Assembly (NCBI GenBank): GCA_910577525.1
Contig: CAJTLI010000029.1
Span: forward strand, 1 to 9,289
DNA from: an uncultured Oscillospiraceae bacterium
Lineage (GTDB): Bacteria; Bacillota; Clostridia; Oscillospirales; Oscillospiraceae
DNA length: 9,289 nt
Reading direction: 5' to 3'
Position numbers and translations under genes: made by a program
Shown here: in pieces, positions 6,259-9,289 of the stretch
Position numbering within the stretch: the stretch's first letter is position 1
How the letters are laid out: each line of letters starts with the position of its first letter
Notes under the pieces: generated by a model
Databases searched by the model: none
Seen by the model: only the letters and a program-made list of their open reading frames with translations
What the model was told of the DNA's origin: nothing

Positions 6259-7383
6259 TTGAAGTGTAAATTTCAGCGTATTTTTTGCTCCCTGCTGTGT
6301 CTGGTGATGGCACTATCCCTGACGGGCACCGCCCTGGCTTATGACGGCAGCGAGGGCGAACAGGCCATTGCCATCCGCATCACCCCGCCCAGCGGCTGGG
6401 CCGAACAGCGGGCGGAGGTGGAGGTCCGGCTCACCGACAACGCCGGGACCGGCTTTCAGCGTGCCCAGGTCCAGACGGGCGGCGGGGCTTGGCGGGACAT
6501 CACCGGGGAGCTGGAACAGACGGAGAACCGCTGGTACACGGTGGTGGAGATCACGGAGAACTGCACCGTCTACGTCCGGGTGACGGGCAGGGATGGGACG
6601 ATCTACGAGAAATCCCAGTATGTTCGGTGCTTTGACACGTCCAACGACCATCGTGCCCCAGCACCTTCCACACCCGGCGGAACCGATGCCACAGCTTCTC
6701 CCAACCCAGCGCCCCAGCCTTCGGCGGGGCTCACCACCCCGCCTGGAGGCCAGGGCACGGTGATCGACAATGTTTCCGGCACCGCCACCGAGAGCGGACG
6801 GGAGTTCTTCACCATCGCCACCCCGGATGAGAACGTGTTTTATCTGGTTATCGACCGCCAGCGGAACAGCGAGAACGTGTACTTTCTCAACGCCGTTACG
6901 GAGTCCGACCTGATGGCGCTGGCGGAGAAGGACCCGGAGGGGCCGTCCCAGTCCGCCGTGCCCGACCCCGCCCCGGTGTGCGCCTGTACCCAGAAATGCG
7001 TCCCCGGTGCGGTGAACGCCGCCTGTCCTGTCTGCGTCCTGTCCTGGCAGGGCTGTGCCGCCACAGCGGAGGCCCCCAGTCAGACAGACCCGGAGCCGGA
7101 GAAGCCCCAGGACAGCGGCGGGACCGGGACAGTCATCATCGTGCTTCTGGCGGCGCTGGCAGTGGGGGCCGCTGGCTGGTACATCAAGATCTACAAGCCC
7201 AAGCACGATCTGGCCGACGCGGAGGACCTGGATGAGCTGACGGGGGGCGAGGAGGAGCCCACCGTCAATGAGGATGATCTGCCCGCTCCCCTCGCCTATG
7301 AGGAACCCGCGCCCCGTTCTTATGAAGACGAGCCCTATGAGCCGGACGCCCCCGAGGACTATGGCGGTGACGGCGACGTATGA
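6259..7383 (+). CDS. DUF4366 family membrane protein (CD1107-like) of the conjugation module
   Basis: A 374-residue secreted/membrane protein with a TTG start. A classic signal peptide (about 1-27: basic start, hydrophobic core, ALA before Tyr28) leads into a beta-rich domain (about 33-126), a Pro/Thr/Ser linker (130-165), a second domain (about 166-225) with the DUF4366-like VFYLVIDRQRNSENVYFLN pattern, a Cys-rich segment with Cys at 241, 243, 247, 256, 259 and 266, a membrane helix at about 291-313, and an acidic tail to 374 (about 60 residues, many Asp/Glu with Tyr and Pro). The likely topology is a large outside part and an acidic inside tail. It follows the DUF4315 gene after 6 bases, the usual pairing. 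It is probably a surface or channel accessory; no activity is established. Its stop overlaps the next ATG by 4 bases. Confidence 0.88.
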   Translation: MKCKFQRIFCSLLCLVMALSLTGTALAYDGSEGEQAIAIRITPPSGWAEQRAEVEVRLTDNAGTGFQRAQVQTGGGAWRDITGELEQTENRWYTVVEITENCTVYVRVTGRDGTIYEKSQYVRCFDTSNDHRAPAPSTPGGTDATASPNPAPQPSAGLTTPPGGQGTVIDNVSGTATESGREFFTIATPDENVFYLVIDRQRNSENVYFLNAVTESDLMALAEKDPEGPSQSAVPDPAPVCACTQKCVPGAVNAACPVCVLSWQGCAATAEAPSQTDPEPEKPQDSGGTGTVIIVLLAALAVGAAGWYIKIYKPKHDLADAEDLDELTGGEEEPTVNEDDLPAPLAYEEPAPRSYEDEPYEPDAPEDYGGDGDV

Positions 7384-7553
7384 CACGCTTCACCGACAGC
7401 CCCTATGAGGTGTTCATGACCCAGGTGCCCACCGGGAGAAGGGGCGCGCCGCCCCCCTCCCGGCCTCCCGGCCACCCCTGCGCGGGGTGCCCCTATGATA
7501 AGGGCGCGCCATGTATCGGGGTATGCCTTCGGAAGCTGGTGAGAAAGCGCTGA
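7380..7553 (+). CDS. Small Cys-rich protein, CxxC-x7-CxxxC
   Basis: A 57-residue ORF (MTRFTDSPYEVFMTQVPTGR...) starting in the ATGA overlap with the DUF4366 gene and ending at TGA 7551-7553, directly overlapping the next ATG. Layout: N-terminal conserved-looking MTRFTDSPYE box, a Pro/Arg-rich middle (PPPSRPPGHPC), then CAGCPYDKGAPCIGVC (Cys 34, 37, 45, 49) and a basic end. The four cysteines fit a metal-binding knuckle or redox pair. No signal peptide, so it is cytosolic. I believe similar short proteins occur at this point in related elements, but I cannot name a family. Support is the start/stop coupling on both sides and the ordered Cys pattern. Confidence 0.7.
   Translation: MTRFTDSPYEVFMTQVPTGRRGAPPPSRPPGHPCAGCPYDKGAPCIGVCLRKLVRKR
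7442..7510 (+). repeat. Two copies of GGGCGCGCC, 60 bases apart
   Basis: GGGCGCGCC occurs at 7442-7450 and 7502-7510 inside the small Cys-rich gene, in the same frame (both code Gly-Ala-Pro). It may be chance in GC-rich DNA or trace of a small duplication. Confidence 0.4.
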
Positions 7554-7807
7554 TGGCACCGCTTCAGTACCAATTCAATAAAAACGATGAGTATTTTACC
7601 CCGCCCTACAGCTTGAAAAACCAGGTGTTGGCCCGGTTTTATACCATCGGGAAGCCCTTTGCCATGCTCATCAATTTTCAAGGTATTTTTGACAGCCGGG
7701 AGCGGTTTCGGCTGTTCAAGGAGAACCAGGTGGAAATGCTCTGGCTCAGTCCGAGGGTAAACTACGTCGGAGCAGCCGGAAAGCGGGGTGGCAAATGGCT
7801 GAGATGA
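7553..7807 (+). pseudogene. Deleted remnant of an EcoRI-type adenine-specific DNA methyltransferase
   Basis: The 84-residue ORF begins MAPLQYQFNKNDEYFTPPYS and continues GKPFAMLINFQGIFDSRERF ... LSPRVNYV. Both halves look like an EcoRI-family adenine methyltransferase, but from separate places: NKNDEYFTP is the N-terminal box, whereas PPYSLKNQVLARFYTIGKPFAML normally follows the catalytic (D/N)PPY motif roughly 55-70 residues later. The segment between (SAM-binding part) and everything after VNYV is missing; family members are typically about 200-300 residues. The likely event is an internal deletion joining two similar PPY-coding stretches, plus loss of the C-terminus. The ATG at 7553 overlaps the previous stop (TGATG); an earlier frame-open start at 7511 would overlap the Cys-rich gene. 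The homology call is from memory of the family, not a search. The ORF could still be translated but should be catalytically dead. Confidence 0.6.
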
Positions 7808-8607
7808 TCCTTTGCGGCGACGCGCGGGAACAGTTATGCACCCTGGTGGCAGAGAGCGTCCATACTTGTGTGACTTCGCCGCCCTATTACGGTCTGCGGG
7901 ATTATGGGATTGCGGGGCAGATCGGCGCGGAGTCCTTGCCGGAGGAGTATATCGCTAAATTGGTGGACGTGTTTCGGGAAGTGAAGCGCGTTCTCCGCCC
8001 GGATGGGACGCTGTGGGTCAACATCGGGGACAGCTACTGGGGCAAAAACCTGATCGGGATTCCCTGGATGCTGGCCTTTGCGCTGCGGGCGGACGGCTGG
8101 TATCTGCGGCAGGATATCATCTGGAACAAAACCCGGTGCATCCCGGAAAGCGTTCGGGACCGCTGCACAAAGAGCCATGAATACATTTTCCTGCTGTCCA
8201 AGTCTGACCGCTATTATTTCAATGGGCCAGCGATCCGGGAGCCGGTGGCGGAAAGCACCATAGCCCGCATGAAGCAGGATATCGCCCATCAAAAGGGGTC
8301 GTTTCGTCAGCCGGGGAAAACAAACGGACCGCTGAAACCGGGCGGGGACGGGAAAACCCGGAACAAACGGAGCGTGTGGAGCCTGTGTCCGGCGTATTTC
8401 AAAGGCGCTCACTGTGCCGTATTCCCGGAAAAGCTGGTTGAGCCGTGCATACTGGCCGGGTGTCCAGAGGGCGGGATGGTGCTGGACCCCTTTGCGGGGA
8501 GCGGCACCACCGGCGCTGTCGCCAAACGCCTCGGGCGCAGCTTCACCGGAGTTGAAATCAACCCCGCATACTGCAAGATCGCCGCTGATCGTATTGCGGC
8601 AAGTTAA
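7795..8607 (+). CDS. Site-specific DNA methyltransferase (SPPY type, amino-methylating)
   Basis: A 270-residue, apparently complete methyltransferase that transfers a methyl group from S-adenosylmethionine to an exocyclic amino group of DNA. Catalytic motif IV is TSPPYY (27-32) near the N-terminus, and the SAM-binding motif I is DPFAGSGTT (231-239) near the C-terminus, followed by the FTGVEINPAY element. This order is the beta arrangement. SPPY is more common in N4-cytosine enzymes, but N6-adenine cannot be excluded. The middle (about 120-215, Lys/Arg/Gly-rich) should hold the target-recognition region; the site cannot be read from sequence. No restriction endonuclease is adjacent, so it looks like an orphan enzyme, perhaps protecting the element on entry to a new host. 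The start overlaps the remnant ORF by 13 bases; Met4 (7804) is an alternative. Confidence 0.9.
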   Translation: MAEMILCGDAREQLCTLVAESVHTCVTSPPYYGLRDYGIAGQIGAESLPEEYIAKLVDVFREVKRVLRPDGTLWVNIGDSYWGKNLIGIPWMLAFALRADGWYLRQDIIWNKTRCIPESVRDRCTKSHEYIFLLSKSDRYYFNGPAIREPVAESTIARMKQDIAHQKGSFRQPGKTNGPLKPGGDGKTRNKRSVWSLCPAYFKGAHCAVFPEKLVEPCILAGCPEGGMVLDPFAGSGTTGAVAKRLGRSFTGVEINPAYCKIAADRIAAS

Positions 8608-8613
8608 GGAAGG
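8606..8613 (+). promoter_or_regulatory. Ribosome-binding site for the topoisomerase GTG start
   Basis: AAGGAAGG overlaps the methyltransferase stop and lies just before GTG 8616. The spacing is short (2-4 bases), but there is no ATG in this frame before the conserved LVIAEKPSV. Confidence 0.4.
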
Positions 8614-8615
8614 AC

Positions 8616-9289
8616 GTGATACTTATACAATTAGTAATCGCTGAAAAGCCGTCCGTGGCCCGAGCTATCGCCCAGGTGCTGGGCGCCTCGAAAAAACGGG
8701 ACGGCTGCATGGAAGGAACCGGCTGGCTGGTGGGCTGGTGCCTCGGCCATCTGGTGGAGCTGGCCCCCGCCGACGCCTATGACCCCAAATATTCCAAGTG
8801 GACCTACGCCGACCTGCCCATTGTCCCTGATAAATGGCAGTACCGGGTGCTGCCGGACACCAGGAAGCAGTTTGACCTACTGCGCCAGCTCATGGGTCGG
8901 GACGATGTGGACACTGTGGTGTGCGCCACCGATGCGGGCCGGGAGGGGGAGCTGATCTTCCGGCTGGTCTATGACCTGTGCGGCTGTACCAAGCCGGTGA
9001 AGCGGCTGTGGATCTCCTCCATGGAGGAGCCCGCTATCCGCAAGGGGTTTGAAAACCTGCTGGACAGCGCCAACTACGACAACCTCTACGCCGCCGCCCT
9101 GTGCCGCGCCAAGGCGGATTGGCTGGTGGGCATTAACGGCACCCGGCTGTTTTCCACGCTTTACAAGGGGCAGACGCTGAACGTGGGCCGGGTGCTCACC
9201 CCCACGCTGGCCCTGCTGATGGAGCGGGAGGCGGCAATCAATAGCTTCAAGAAGGAGAAGTTCTACACCGTGGAGCTGAAGCTGGAGGG
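8616..9289 (+). CDS. topB: DNA topoisomerase III (type IA), N-terminal part, runs off the right edge
   Basis: The first 224 residues of a type IA topoisomerase, which cuts and passes single DNA strands; element-borne copies are thought to resolve DNA during conjugative transfer. The TOPRIM domain is clear: LVIAEKPSVARAIA with Glu10, and TDAGREGELIF (D106, E110, E112). Then come SSMEEPAIRKGFENLL and the domain leading into NVGRVLTPTLALL (189-201). The catalytic tyrosine lies beyond the window. Two differences from the commonest patterns are the metal-binding segment reading D-A-G instead of D-x-D, and Leu194 where Gln is frequent (GRVQTPT); I believe the first is common in Gram-positive element copies. 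The start is GTG 8616, giving a short MILIQ leader. It follows the methyltransferase after 8 bases and is probably co-transcribed. Confidence 0.93.
   Translation, partial: MILIQLVIAEKPSVARAIAQVLGASKKRDGCMEGTGWLVGWCLGHLVELAPADAYDPKYSKWTYADLPIVPDKWQYRVLPDTRKQFDLLRQLMGRDDVDTVVCATDAGREGELIFRLVYDLCGCTKPVKRLWISSMEEPAIRKGFENLLDSANYDNLYAAALCRAKADWLVGINGTRLFSTLYKGQTLNVGRVLTPTLALLMEREAAINSFKKEKFYTVELKLE

Noticed and set aside
5376..7386. Minus-strand open frames opposite the radical SAM and DUF4366 genes
   Set aside because: Shadow frames of well-supported plus-strand genes, with no domains or binding sites of their own.
7511..7552. Upstream start for the methyltransferase remnant
   Set aside because: The extra 14 residues overlap the Cys-rich gene in another frame and do not resemble the family; ATG 7553 directly precedes the conserved YQFNKNDEYFTP box.
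1..9289. CRISPR array, tRNA/rRNA genes, insertion-sequence transposase or riboswitch
   Set aside because: No regularly spaced repeats, RNA-gene signatures, DDE/serine/tyrosine recombinase motifs or known riboswitch cores were seen on either strand.

Overview
The window is about 9.3 kb of GC-rich DNA. From about position 424 to the end it is part of a conjugative-transfer operon of the Tn1549/CTn type found in gut Firmicutes (Clostridia, probably Oscillospirales). That placement rests on gene content and order: VirB4-type ATPase, coiled-coil protein, membrane-anchored M23 + NlpC/P60 wall hydrolase, radical SAM protein, DUF4315, DUF4366, Cys-rich small protein, DNA methyltransferase and topoisomerase III. 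No integrase, relaxase, coupling protein, rRNA or tRNA gene is visible, so species and element boundaries cannot be fixed here.

Layout. Positions 1-423 look unlike the rest: lower GC at the left end, with the 5' end of an unrecognised minus-strand gene (start at 81), its likely promoter (172-200) and a structured GC-rich noncoding stretch (about 300-375). Around 406-430 this block is joined abruptly to the VirB4-family gene, which begins just upstream of its Walker A motif and lacks its N-terminal domain and start codon. This is a real insertion or rearrangement, or an assembly chimera. From there to 9289 every gene is on the plus strand, with short gaps or overlaps (1468, 2292, 5100, 6001, 6259, 7380, 7553, 7795, 8616), as in one long transcript. 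No promoter for this operon was found inside the window.

Function. The VirB4 ATPase would energise the type IV secretion channel. The 929-residue protein carries two peptidoglycan-cleaving domains outside the membrane and would open the wall for the channel. The DUF6674-like, DUF4315 and DUF4366 proteins are conserved accessories; the last has a signal peptide, a Cys-rich external segment, a membrane helix and an acidic cytoplasmic tail. Topoisomerase III would act on transferred DNA. The radical SAM enzyme and the 57-residue CxxC/CxxxC protein are unexplained parts of this module.

Points for a second look: the VirB4 junction, a five-copy L-x-F-E motif in the cytoplasmic half of the hydrolase, the radical SAM and Cys-rich small-protein pair, and an 84-residue ORF that looks like an internally deleted EcoRI-type adenine methyltransferase directly before an apparently intact SPPY-type methyltransferase.
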